DNA of 55,638 nucleotides from Candidatus Binatota bacterium (lineage in GTDB: Bacteria > Desulfobacterota > Binatia > UBA1149 > CAITLU01), in the NCBI GenBank assembly GCA_024276575.1, contig JAJRWY010000167.1, positions 1 to 55,638 on the forward strand, given 5' to 3'. The translations under genes and the position numbers were made by a program. Below the pieces are notes generated by a model, which saw only the letters and a program-made list of their open reading frames with translations, searched no databases and had not been told where the DNA came from. Every line of letters starts with the position of its first letter. Within the stretch, counting starts at the first letter, position 1. Shown here in pieces: positions 39,565 through 48,600 of the stretch.

Positions 39565-41946
39565 ATGAGTAATACAGCACACTTGCGCTCTGATTATAAA
39601 TCTCCACTGGAACGCACGAATAGGCTGCGGGAACGTATAATCCACGCACCGCGCGAAGCTTGCGTGGAACGTGCCCGCTACTTTACCCAGGCGATGAAGG
39701 AGCACTGGAACGAAGCTCCCGCAACCCGCGTAAGCAAGGCTTTGGCGCGGGTTCTCGACAACATGAGCGTAGTGATCCGTGAAGACGAACTACTGGTCGG
39801 GTGCCGGACCTCGAAGCTCAAGGGGGCGCCATTTTTCCCGGAGAACAAGTCGCGTTGGATCGAAGGTGACGCCGATAGTTTCGTGGACCGCACACTACAA
39901 AAAGTCCTGATAGAAGAGGACGAAGTACGAGAACTGAGAGACGATATTTTGCCTTTCTGGCAGGGCCGGACCGTCGAGGACCGCTTCAACGAATTGCTCC
40001 CGGCCGACGTCGCGGCAGATATGGACAAGTACGTCTTCACCATGATCCTCGAGATCACCTACGGAATCGGACATTTCACGATGAACCACCGCCGGGTCCT
40101 AGAGGCCGGGCTCGAAGGCATTATCGAAGAAACACGAGCGCGGCTCGACAGCTTAGGCGGTGACGACGATGCGACGGCGGTCTTTTACGAGGCGGTGATC
40201 CGCTCCCTATCCGCAGCGATACACTTTGCCAACCGTTACGGCGACCATGCGGAAGAACTGGCGGCATCCGAACCCGATCCGGCTAGACGAGCGGAGCTGC
40301 AACAAATCGCAGCGGTCTGCCGCAGGGTCCCGGAACACCCGGCATCAACTTTTCGCGAAGCCATCCAATGCGTGTACTTCATTCATTTGATCGCCCAGAT
40401 CGAATCCGGCGGTAACTCGATCTCACTCGGACGCATCGACCAAGTTCTCGCTCCCTACTACCAGCGGGATCTGGAAAAGGGCGCTATCGACGCCGGCCAA
40501 GCACGCGAGTTACTATCCCTTCTCTTTCTCAAGACAAATGAGATCTGGAACATTCTCGAAGAAGCCTTTATCCCCGCAGGCGAAGGCACCGAGGGCAAGA
40601 CGACTCAAAACGTGACGGTCGGCGGCATCACCGCCGACGGCAGCGACGGTGTCAACGAACTCAGCTATCTGGGGATGGAAGCCTTTGCCGACGTGCGGAC
40701 CGTGCAGCCCAACTTCGGAGTCCGCATAGGACCGGAGACACCTGGTGATTTTTTCCGCCGCGCGATCGAACTCGCTCTGGATTCAGTCCCCCTACATCTC
40801 TTCAACGACAGCGAGATAGTGACGGCGCTAGTCGATGCCGGCCACCGCCTCGCCGACGCTCGTGACTACGGAGTAGTGGGATGCCTGGAACCCAACGCCC
40901 AAGGCAAGAGCTTCGGATCGACTTTTGCGGTGCAGATAAATGGCGCGAAATGCCTGGAACTGGCACTCAGCAACGGCGTGGACTACGTCTTCGGCTGCGA
41001 TTCCGGGTTGAAAACTGGAGATGCCGCAACGTTCAAGGGTTTCCAAGAAGTGTGGAACGCCTACGATGCACAATTGTCCTACTTCCTCGGGCAGGTCCAT
41101 AAGGGCATGGGGGCACTGGACCGGGCCATCGCCGAGCTGCTGCCCTCTCCGTTTGCTTCAGCAATGATCGACGGATGCCTCGAAAGCGGCATAGACCTGA
41201 CCGGAGGTGGTGCAACATACAACTCCACGGGCGTCCAACTCATTGGCTTTGCCAATGTCGCCGATGGGTTGACCGTAATACGAGAGGCGGTCTTCGAGAA
41301 CCAAAGTCTCGACATGGCCGGATTGATCGAACATCTTCGCGATGACTGGCAAGCGGCAGAGAACCTTCGCACCCGGGTGCTCAACAAAGTACCCAAGTAT
41401 GGCAACGACGACCCGCAAGCCGATGCAATGGCCGCCAAGGTCCTCGAGCATTTCTGCGCGAAAGTCTCGAGCTACGACAACTACCGAGGGGGGTCGTTCT
41501 GGCCGGGGGTTTTCTCGGTGGGCTTTCATGTCGCAATGGGCACTTTCGCAGGTGCAGGCGCCGACGGCAGGCACGCCGGAGACATCTTGGGCAACGGCAT
41601 CACACCGGCCAACGGTAGAGCCCGCAGCGGACCCACCGCACTGCTGAATTCGGTTGCGAGAATGCCGACGCGATTGGCCACCAACGGTAGTAATCTCAAC
41701 CTACGCTTCGACCCGCGCTGGATAGGAAGTGAGACCTTGTCGGCACTCATAAAGACCTACTTCAAGCTAGGGGGTGCCCAAGTTCAGTTCAACATGATAA
41801 GTACGGAAGTGTTGCGGCAAGCCCAGGCCCATCCTGAAGAATATCGCGATCTAGTCGTAAGGATCAGCGGCTATTCGGCTTTGTTCACGGAGTTGAGCGA
41901 TGTCGCGCAGGAAGAGATCATAAGCCGTAGCGAGTACTGCGCCTGA
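39565..41946 (+). CDS. Glycyl radical enzyme, dehydratase/lyase-type (PFL-like)
   Basis: The 793-residue protein has the radical loop RISGYSALF with glycyl residue G769 and the thiyl Cys C440 in GVVGCLEPNAQG, with the base Glu at C+2 (E442). The G-C-x-E arrangement is that of dehydratases, decarboxylases and C-N/C-S lyases, not of pyruvate formate-lyase (Cys-Cys) or benzylsuccinate synthase. Other conserved blocks are RIDQVLAPYYQRDL and KTNEIWNILEEAF. No radical-SAM activase is beside it, which is unusual. The upstream nitroreductase and ferredoxin may be co-expressed. The substrate is not predictable by eye; the post-Cys sequence NAQGKSFGSTFAVQINGAK should help classify it. Confidence 0.9.
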   Translation: MSNTAHLRSDYKSPLERTNRLRERIIHAPREACVERARYFTQAMKEHWNEAPATRVSKALARVLDNMSVVIREDELLVGCRTSKLKGAPFFPENKSRWIEGDADSFVDRTLQKVLIEEDEVRELRDDILPFWQGRTVEDRFNELLPADVAADMDKYVFTMILEITYGIGHFTMNHRRVLEAGLEGIIEETRARLDSLGGDDDATAVFYEAVIRSLSAAIHFANRYGDHAEELAASEPDPARRAELQQIAAVCRRVPEHPASTFREAIQCVYFIHLIAQIESGGNSISLGRIDQVLAPYYQRDLEKGAIDAGQARELLSLLFLKTNEIWNILEEAFIPAGEGTEGKTTQNVTVGGITADGSDGVNELSYLGMEAFADVRTVQPNFGVRIGPETPGDFFRRAIELALDSVPLHLFNDSEIVTALVDAGHRLADARDYGVVGCLEPNAQGKSFGSTFAVQINGAKCLELALSNGVDYVFGCDSGLKTGDAATFKGFQEVWNAYDAQLSYFLGQVHKGMGALDRAIAELLPSPFASAMIDGCLESGIDLTGGGATYNSTGVQLIGFANVADGLTVIREAVFENQSLDMAGLIEHLRDDWQAAENLRTRVLNKVPKYGNDDPQADAMAAKVLEHFCAKVSSYDNYRGGSFWPGVFSVGFHVAMGTFAGAGADGRHAGDILGNGITPANGRARSGPTALLNSVARMPTRLATNGSNLNLRFDPRWIGSETLSALIKTYFKLGGAQVQFNMISTEVLRQAQAHPEEYRDLVVRISGYSALFTELSDVAQEEIISRSEYCA

Positions 41947-41987
41947 TCGACGACAGGATTGCCATAAGCTCACCACCGAGCGGCAGT

Positions 41988-44900
41988 TCACTCACGATCG
42001 AGCAGCTGAACTTGCACGGCGCGCTCGCCGCCCGCCCGCACGAAACCAATCGAAACGAAATCGCCGGGGCTATGGTTCTTCAAAACGCGTGAGAGATCCC
42101 GAATGCCACTTATGTGTGCACCGTCTACGGCGGTAATTACGTCGCCGGTGGCCAAACCCGCAAGCGCCGCCGGCGAACCCGGAACGACGGCGGAAAGACG
42201 GTAACCGGAACCTGCGAAACCGAAGTCGGGAACCGTTCCCAGGTACGCTTTCTTTTGCCCGCCCTGGCCTCTTGTGCCGCGCAACTGTTCGCCGCCAGCC
42301 TCGACTCGGGCCACGGCACTACTGAGTTCGCGCCGCCGTTCGGCCAGATAAGAGACGGACTCCTTGACCACCGAGGCAACCTTCACCATTCCCTCAGCGT
42401 CTATCTTGTCGGCGGTGTCGCCGGGACGGTGGTAGTCGAGATGCGGCTCGGTCAGTACTTTAACGGAAGGCACCCCTGCTTCGCTGAAACTCACTTGGTC
42501 GCTCGAATCGAGATCTTCGGACGCCGTGACCAGGGATACTCCCGCCACATAGGCGGCTCCGCGAAAAATATGCTGCCACTCGCGCGCCGATGAAGCGCCT
42601 ATCAGGATCAGATCACCATTGCCGAGGCGGCCGACCGTATCTAAGTTTATCATCCCGATGGCCTTGGACGCAGGGTAGTCCGAATATGTTTCCACGTAGT
42701 GTTTGGATCCGAGGCGGCCAGCCTCTTCACCCGTAAACGCGACGAAAACTATCGCGCGCTCCGGTGCCACCCCGCCCGCCAGCGCGTGCGCAAGTTCGAT
42801 GAGCACCGCTACCCCGCTGGCATTGTCGTCGGCTCCGGGGTGAAGATCTCCACGGCGATCGAGCGGGCGCAGCAACCCTCGGCCCCCTCTGCCGCGGCCG
42901 AGGTGGTCGTAGTGCGCGCCAACAACGACGCTCTGGCTGCGATACCGGGGGTTGCGGCCCGGCAAGACACCGATGACATTAGTCAGCCGCGCAACACTTC
43001 CCGACTCGTCATCTTGGTGATCCCAACTCTGGAAGTATGATTCCCCGCCATCACCGCCTGGACGCAACCCGGCCTCGCGAAACGCCGTCGCAACGAACTC
43101 GGCGGCACGGTCGAGCCCCGACGACGCCAGCCCGCGCCCGTCCAGCGAAGGATCCGCAAGAAAAGCCACCGTTTTCATCATCGACTCAGAGTCGAACAGC
43201 GGCCGCGGATATGCCAGGGCACGGCGCGTAGCCAGTTCGCCCATGGCCGTTGCTGCGGCCCGCCGAGTAGCCATAGCAGCGTCCTTCAAGGCGCCCGTCT
43301 CTATGCGTAGGGGAGCGCCCCGCTTCGCGGATGGGTCGGCACCCGTCTCGCTAGCTAGCTGACCCCCCATCCCAACCGCCGTGTCGGCATCAGTCTCTGC
43401 ATCTGTCTCTGCATCTGTCTCTGTTGTGGCCGTCTCTGTGGCCGCTTCAGCGTGCGTTCCAGCATCTGTCCCAGCGCCCAATTTTGTGGCCGTCTCAGCA
43501 TCTGGCCGCTCCGGCTGCGCGAACATCACCGTCATCGGCGAATCGAGCAACGGCCACTTTCCTTTGGCTACATTGTTTGCGGAATCGCCCGCGAACAGCA
43601 GATAACCGTACTTGTGATAGTGAGGTAGCTTTCGTGCCAAAGCCCTGAGTGCTGCGGGGCCGGCGGCACTTACGAATAGCAGTGAAGCTTGCGGCGAGCG
43701 TGGATGCGGCGCCGCCAGCACTAGGGAATTACCATCGCGAGAAAACGTTTCTCCACCAAGACGCAACTCGGTGGGTGTGGATTCGTATGGATAGCCCGCC
43801 AGAGCGTCATCGACCAAGCCGGAGAACAGGTTGTTCGCACCCAACACGAGTACGGAGTGATCATCCGGCACCTCGTCCATGGAATCGTCCATCACCACTT
43901 GCAAACGGCCCTCGATCGACTCAGCGAGATCTGCGGCAAACAGTCGCCATGCCTCGATCAGTTCCGGGCCAGCCGCCGAAGGCAGCAATGCCAACACCTC
44001 ATGAGCGCCAAGTGTGGCTGACAACGCCGGAGCGAGTTCGGCCGGCGCCAGACGCCGGAACACATCGTAACGGGGGTCGAGATCCAAGCGCAGCGGAGCT
44101 GCCGGCAAGTCCAGGGAGAACATGGTCTGTTCTCCGTCGACTTCAACGGTCTCCTCGTAAGCATCACGGCGGCCCCGCATGGTAACGGCCAAAGGGATTC
44201 GCAAGACATAGCGCCTACCCGATTGGATCTGCGATATGCGCCCGGATACGCGGTAAGGGTGCTGCGGCGACGCCTCGGAAGCCTCGCTGCCTCGCACCCC
44301 AAGGCCCTCGGAATCGCCGCCGGACTCGGATCCGCGGGGCCCGCTTACCGTAACGTCCTCCAGCCTCAACTCCGGCGCACCCGCAATGCTCACCCACTGA
44401 TAAAACTCCGCCCCTAGAGGATAGTCGCTGAACTCTTGAAAAGCCGTACGCAGGTCGTCGAAGCCGGCACGCTCGAAACGGTGGCGGGCATAGAAGTTGC
44501 GCAGTCCCGCAGCGAAAGCCTCATCCCCGAGCAAACGCCTGAGCATATGAAAGAACATCAACGACTTGCCGTAGCCGACAGCCTCGGTCGACGAACTATG
44601 ACGCGAGCGGAAATCCGCCAGCGCGAAATCGCGCCCCCCACGCACGAAGTTGCTGTATTTCTGTAACACTTCGCGACGATATTCGGTGCCCGCACCGCGC
44701 TGCTCTTTGATCATGTGGTCGGCCAGGTAAGCGGTCAGCCCTTCCGACCAATTACCGCCGTCAAGATCGGGAAACACGCCGTTGCCCCACCAGTTGTGCA
44801 GGATCTCGTGGGGATAAGAAGAACGCACGATAAACGGGAACCGCAGCACTCGCGGCCCCAGTAAGGCAAACGACGGCATGCCGTACCCGGTCTCCCAAAA

Positions 44901-46838
44901 ATTCTCGACCAGCGCGAACTTCGAGTAGGGATAGGCACCGAGCAACTTCTCGTACATGGGGATATAGGAAGCGGCCGCGTCCAGATACTTGTAGGCCAAG
45001 CTCTCGTCTTCCTCACGCAGGAACACTGCAGCATCGACCGCCCCGGTCGGGCGGCGGTACTCGACAAAACGCGAAGCAATCAGGAAAATCTCTTCCTGGC
45101 TCTTGTCGCATTGCCAGCGCTCCACCTCTTTGTCCGCGTCCGAGACGTTGAGGGTACGCAAGCCTTGGCTTATAGAACTCATGCCCCGGGGCAGTTCCAC
45201 CTCGAGACTGAAAGTAAGCTTCTCCAGATCCGAGAAGCGCGGATACCAAGCTGTCTGGCCGGAAAGATAGACTCCATCCTCGCCTATGATGCCGCGATTG
45301 CTGCTAAAAGCGCGGGCCGCCGAAACCGCGCCACGAACAAACGGCTCGCTGATGCGGCCCTTGTAAGTAATCCCGAAACTGTCGTTTCCGGGTTCGAGGG
45401 TAAGGACGAAACACTGGCCCGGCCCGGTCTCACCGCACTCCCAAGCGCCCGCCCGCCGCAAAGAAGCCCCCGGAGTATTCACCCGCACGCTAAGTCCTTC
45501 GTGCAAACGGAAATGCAACTCCCGTAGCGTGCGTGCCTGGCCAACAGCGTCATCGTGGCTGGCTTCCTGAACCCACACAGCGGAGATGAGGTCAACGACG
45601 TCGGTGGCTTCAATCTCGCCGCTGGCCGGAAAAAGCTTGGCCTTCAACTCGTGGCGAACGGCGAACGGGCGGGACTCTTCCTCTTCCACCCAGTCGGCGA
45701 TGAAAATATCGGTAGCCCTAGGCTTGTCGGGGTTGCGGTTGGAGGCGAATACGAACTTGCTTCCATCGGGTGAAAACATCGGGAAGCTGTCAAAAACGTC
45801 GTTGTAAGTGAGCCGTTCGAGCCCACCACCACCGGCATCAATCATGTAGAGTTCGAAGTTGTGCCCGAAGCGGCCGAGCTCGGGGCGCCAGTCGTCCATA
45901 TTGCTCGAAAACACTATGCGGTGGCCGTCGGGATGCCACGATGGCGCCCAATTGGTTGCACCGTTACGGGTCAAGCGGCGCTTGGCGCTACCGTCGGAGT
46001 TCATTACCCACAAATCGAGCGGAAACGGTACGATGTAGTCGCCTTCCATGCAGTCGCGCCACTTGCGCCTTTCCTCCGCACTGCGCGGATGCCAAGCTCG
46101 CCACACGATCTTGCTTCCGTCGGGAGAGAACCAGGGGCCTCCGTCGTAACCTTCGGCATCGGTAAGACGCTCGACGCCGCTACCGTCGGCGTTCATCACA
46201 TAGATATCGAAATCCCCCTCGCGCTTGGAGCCGAACACTATGCGGCTACCGTCCGCCGACACCACCGGCTCGGCATCGTAGCCGGGATTGTCACTAAGAC
46301 GCCGTAGCGAACTCCCGTCGCCGGCGGCCGCGAAGATGTCATAGGGATACAGGGGCCATACATAATGGCCGGGGCTCGGCTTGCGTCCCGCCGGGCACGC
46401 GCCCGGCAAATGGGAAGTCGAGGAAAAGACGATGCCACCGCCGGGAAAGAACTTCCCTCCCGCAGGCAAAAAGAACGCACAAGTGTGGGCGCCGTGGTCC
46501 GGAGAGACCATGCGTTTGTCCGAACCGTCGATATTCATAATCCAGATCTTGTCGCAATCGTAATCGCCGCGGCTGGACTGAAAGATGAGTTTGCTTGCGT
46601 CGAAACTGAAGTACGCCTCGCCGTTATCACCTTCGAAGGTCAACTGCCGAAGATTCCGGAGGTGGCGGTCAGCGGAGGAGGCGCGCAACTCCCCCGCCCC
46701 GCTTTCCGGGGGACGCGACGGCGCACAAGACAGCAACGAGAAAACGCAGAGAACGCCGGCGGCAAACGCCAGCGTCTGATCAGGCGCTCTGAGCAATAGT
46801 AGGGCTTTGTTCGACCTGCGAAACCGCACGGCTCTCAT
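41988..46838 (-). CDS. Giant lipoprotein: beta-propeller + M1 peptidase + M28 peptidase + PDZ
   Basis: The 1616-residue protein has a lipoprotein signal (AGVLCVFSLLSC, lipobox Cys 38). A TolB/PD40-type propeller spans about 60-400 (SADGSRIVFGSKREGDFDIYVMNADGS, FSPDGSKIVW). An M1 aminopeptidase domain follows (about 420-840) with the zinc motif HEILHNWWGN near residue 680. After an Ala/Thr/Glu/Asp linker of repeats like TDAETDAE (about 1140-1165) comes an M28 peptidase (about 1215-1490; AHYDHLG, PGADDNASG, TGEEAGRLGS) and a PDZ domain (about 1530-1612). It would digest peptides at the cell surface or in the periplasm. Its first 59 bp overlap the 3' end of the GMC gene. Confidence 0.88.
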   Translation of the reverse strand: MRAVRFRRSNKALLLLRAPDQTLAFAAGVLCVFSLLSCAPSRPPESGAGELRASSADRHLRNLRQLTFEGDNGEAYFSFDASKLIFQSSRGDYDCDKIWIMNIDGSDKRMVSPDHGAHTCAFFLPAGGKFFPGGGIVFSSTSHLPGACPAGRKPSPGHYVWPLYPYDIFAAAGDGSSLRRLSDNPGYDAEPVVSADGSRIVFGSKREGDFDIYVMNADGSGVERLTDAEGYDGGPWFSPDGSKIVWRAWHPRSAEERRKWRDCMEGDYIVPFPLDLWVMNSDGSAKRRLTRNGATNWAPSWHPDGHRIVFSSNMDDWRPELGRFGHNFELYMIDAGGGGLERLTYNDVFDSFPMFSPDGSKFVFASNRNPDKPRATDIFIADWVEEEESRPFAVRHELKAKLFPASGEIEATDVVDLISAVWVQEASHDDAVGQARTLRELHFRLHEGLSVRVNTPGASLRRAGAWECGETGPGQCFVLTLEPGNDSFGITYKGRISEPFVRGAVSAARAFSSNRGIIGEDGVYLSGQTAWYPRFSDLEKLTFSLEVELPRGMSSISQGLRTLNVSDADKEVERWQCDKSQEEIFLIASRFVEYRRPTGAVDAAVFLREEDESLAYKYLDAAASYIPMYEKLLGAYPYSKFALVENFWETGYGMPSFALLGPRVLRFPFIVRSSYPHEILHNWWGNGVFPDLDGGNWSEGLTAYLADHMIKEQRGAGTEYRREVLQKYSNFVRGGRDFALADFRSRHSSSTEAVGYGKSLMFFHMLRRLLGDEAFAAGLRNFYARHRFERAGFDDLRTAFQEFSDYPLGAEFYQWVSIAGAPELRLEDVTVSGPRGSESGGDSEGLGVRGSEASEASPQHPYRVSGRISQIQSGRRYVLRIPLAVTMRGRRDAYEETVEVDGEQTMFSLDLPAAPLRLDLDPRYDVFRRLAPAELAPALSATLGAHEVLALLPSAAGPELIEAWRLFAADLAESIEGRLQVVMDDSMDEVPDDHSVLVLGANNLFSGLVDDALAGYPYESTPTELRLGGETFSRDGNSLVLAAPHPRSPQASLLFVSAAGPAALRALARKLPHYHKYGYLLFAGDSANNVAKGKWPLLDSPMTVMFAQPERPDAETATKLGAGTDAGTHAEAATETATTETDAETDAETDADTAVGMGGQLASETGADPSAKRGAPLRIETGALKDAAMATRRAAATAMGELATRRALAYPRPLFDSESMMKTVAFLADPSLDGRGLASSGLDRAAEFVATAFREAGLRPGGDGGESYFQSWDHQDDESGSVARLTNVIGVLPGRNPRYRSQSVVVGAHYDHLGRGRGGRGLLRPLDRRGDLHPGADDNASGVAVLIELAHALAGGVAPERAIVFVAFTGEEAGRLGSKHYVETYSDYPASKAIGMINLDTVGRLGNGDLILIGASSAREWQHIFRGAAYVAGVSLVTASEDLDSSDQVSFSEAGVPSVKVLTEPHLDYHRPGDTADKIDAEGMVKVASVVKESVSYLAERRRELSSAVARVEAGGEQLRGTRGQGGQKKAYLGTVPDFGFAGSGYRLSAVVPGSPAALAGLATGDVITAVDGAHISGIRDLSRVLKNHSPGDFVSIGFVRAGGERAVQVQLLDRE

Positions 46839-48126
46839 CTTCCGCCGCTAGGTGCTTGGCCAAACGCTTAGCCAAGCCGATCAGTGTCAAGGTGGGCGGC
46901 AGTCCCCAAGCCTCCGGGATCACCGAGCAATCGCAAACGTAAAGGTTGTCGTATTCGGTTTTCAGATCGCTATCGAGGATGTCGCCTACTTTGACGGTGC
47001 CGCCCGGATGCGAAGCAATGTACCAGCTCTTGTGTACATTCTTGGCGCCGGCGTTACGCAAGATGTCGCGAGCCCGTCCGTAACCCTTCATGAGTTTGGC
47101 TTGGTCGTGCGCAGGCAGGCCCTTACGCACCCCACCGCCGTCGGTGATCCGGCCGCACAAGGAATCCTTGGCCTTGATCATTATTTGCAAAGTGCGCGAG
47201 TGGGACGCCAGTTGATCGAAACGCAGGACCTCGGCATGGAATCCCACGTGGAGCAAAGCCGGCACCGTCATGTCGGTCATCAGGTAGCCTTCCTCTTCCA
47301 TGTGTATTCCCGCCGCCATCGGAAATTCGCGGCCGCCGTTGAGGCCCGAGACCGTGCCCATCACCGTAATTAGCGGATCGTAGAAAAAATCGTATCCGGC
47401 CCCACGAATCCCGCTGGCCCGCAGTACCACCGCAGAACCGATTCCACCGGCGGCGACGATCACGGTGCCGACTTCGGCCCTGCGAAGTTCTCCGCGGCAC
47501 TTGAACTCCACCCCCGTCGCCTTGCCACCCTCGACCAGCACGCGAGTTACTTTGGCGTCGCTTATCAAAGTAGCGCCCAGTGCCACCGCATCTTCCACGA
47601 ACATGCGTGCCGACCATTTGGCCCCAAAAGGACATCCATAATTGCAGCGCCAGCAACCGCTTCGGCACTTGTCTTGGTAAACGAACTTGTTGAGCTTGTG
47701 CCACTCGTAGCCAAGCTCGCGAGCGCTACTCATGATACGAACGGCTGCCGGACCCACCAATTCGTCGCTAAGAGGTGCTATCGGTAACTCGGCTTTGGCC
47801 TCTTCGACCTCAGCCTTGATATCGAGCCCGTGAGAGGAGAGCATTTCGTAGGGCGGGTCGTAGGCGGTCGCGTAGAAAAACATCGAACTGCCGCCCGTGG
47901 TAATGCCACGAACAACAGCAAGCATCTTGCCCGTAATCAACGCGCTCTTGCCCGGAATCCCCGCCATCGCTATGAACTGCGCGGCAGTACCGTTGATAGG
48001 GGTGTTGGGCCCCCACTCCAGCATCAAGACCTTGCGGCCTTTAGCGCTGAGTTCCTTGGCTACGGTGGCACCGCCGGGGCCGGTCCCCACAACAATTGCG
48101 TCAAAGGACTGCTTCGCATCGTTCAT
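46780..48126 (-). CDS. GMC-family FAD oxidoreductase
   Basis: The 448-residue flavoprotein opens with DAIVVGTGPGGATVAKELSAKGRKVLMLEWG (FAD Rossmann motif and acidic strand end). It also has GGSSMFFYATAYDPP, a four-Cys segment CRSGCWRCNYGCPFGAK, and the C-terminal GMC signature SHPGGTVKVGDILDSDLKTEYDNLYVCDCSVIPEAWGLPPTLT. It should oxidise an alcohol, possibly a sterol or long-chain alcohol. The start at MNDAKQS has GGAGGTAG upstream. The end of the gene overlaps the lipoprotein gene in another frame, so the two are transcriptionally linked, although their functions look unrelated. Confidence 0.9.
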   Translation of the reverse strand: MNDAKQSFDAIVVGTGPGGATVAKELSAKGRKVLMLEWGPNTPINGTAAQFIAMAGIPGKSALITGKMLAVVRGITTGGSSMFFYATAYDPPYEMLSSHGLDIKAEVEEAKAELPIAPLSDELVGPAAVRIMSSARELGYEWHKLNKFVYQDKCRSGCWRCNYGCPFGAKWSARMFVEDAVALGATLISDAKVTRVLVEGGKATGVEFKCRGELRRAEVGTVIVAAGGIGSAVVLRASGIRGAGYDFFYDPLITVMGTVSGLNGGREFPMAAGIHMEEEGYLMTDMTVPALLHVGFHAEVLRFDQLASHSRTLQIMIKAKDSLCGRITDGGGVRKGLPAHDQAKLMKGYGRARDILRNAGAKNVHKSWYIASHPGGTVKVGDILDSDLKTEYDNLYVCDCSVIPEAWGLPPTLTLIGLAKRLAKHLAAEDESRAVSQVEQSPTIAQSA

Positions 48127-48600
48127 GGCTCTACCTCCGCTTCGAGTAGCGTGTCTTTGCACGCCTAATATTCCGAGCGCCGTATCTTCGGATGCCGCAC
48201 CTCCAGAGAGCCACAGTTGGAGCGTCTTCGGACTCCAGTCCCCCAGACTCTCCAGATAGCAGTTCCTCAGGGCTAGCCCCGGCGATCCACCCTCTGTCTC
48301 TTACTTACACCCTCACCAAGGCTTTTCCCAGGATCCAGAAGACGCCCCTTCGAAGCGCCCAGCCTGGCCGAACTACTCGAGGCCCTGTCCTCCGGCACCA
48401 CCGTGCAGGGCCCGGTCCGCCGACCCGTCCCGCTGGCGGCCAGGGCCACCCGGCGACGCCACCACAAGTTGACCCGATGGCCCAGATACGACAAGAAGGG
48501 CATAAGCTCAGGCGTAGCAACGGCTTTTGATCACACCCACCGGGAGCTACGGTCCTGGGGCCCAACTGCGCACTGAAACCAAAACAGCGGGAGCCAACGC
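48127..48600. pseudogene. 474-bp stretch with a possible decayed coding remnant
   Basis: On the plus strand the frame of about 48340-48576 (PFEAPSLAELLEALSSGTT ... RYDKKGISSGVATAFDHTHR) has coding-like codon choice. It appears to continue upstream in another frame (HQGFSQDPEDAP), as if a single frameshift broke an older gene. No start codon, family or domain is recognised. The aldolase ribosome binding site (GGGAG) is at the right end. Confidence 0.25.

Noticed and set aside
46780-48126. Treating the C-x3-C-x2-C-x3-C segment of the GMC enzyme as a new Fe-S site
   Set aside because: A similar Cys-rich GCP-x-GAK segment is common in bacterial GMC oxidoreductases, so it is probably a family feature.
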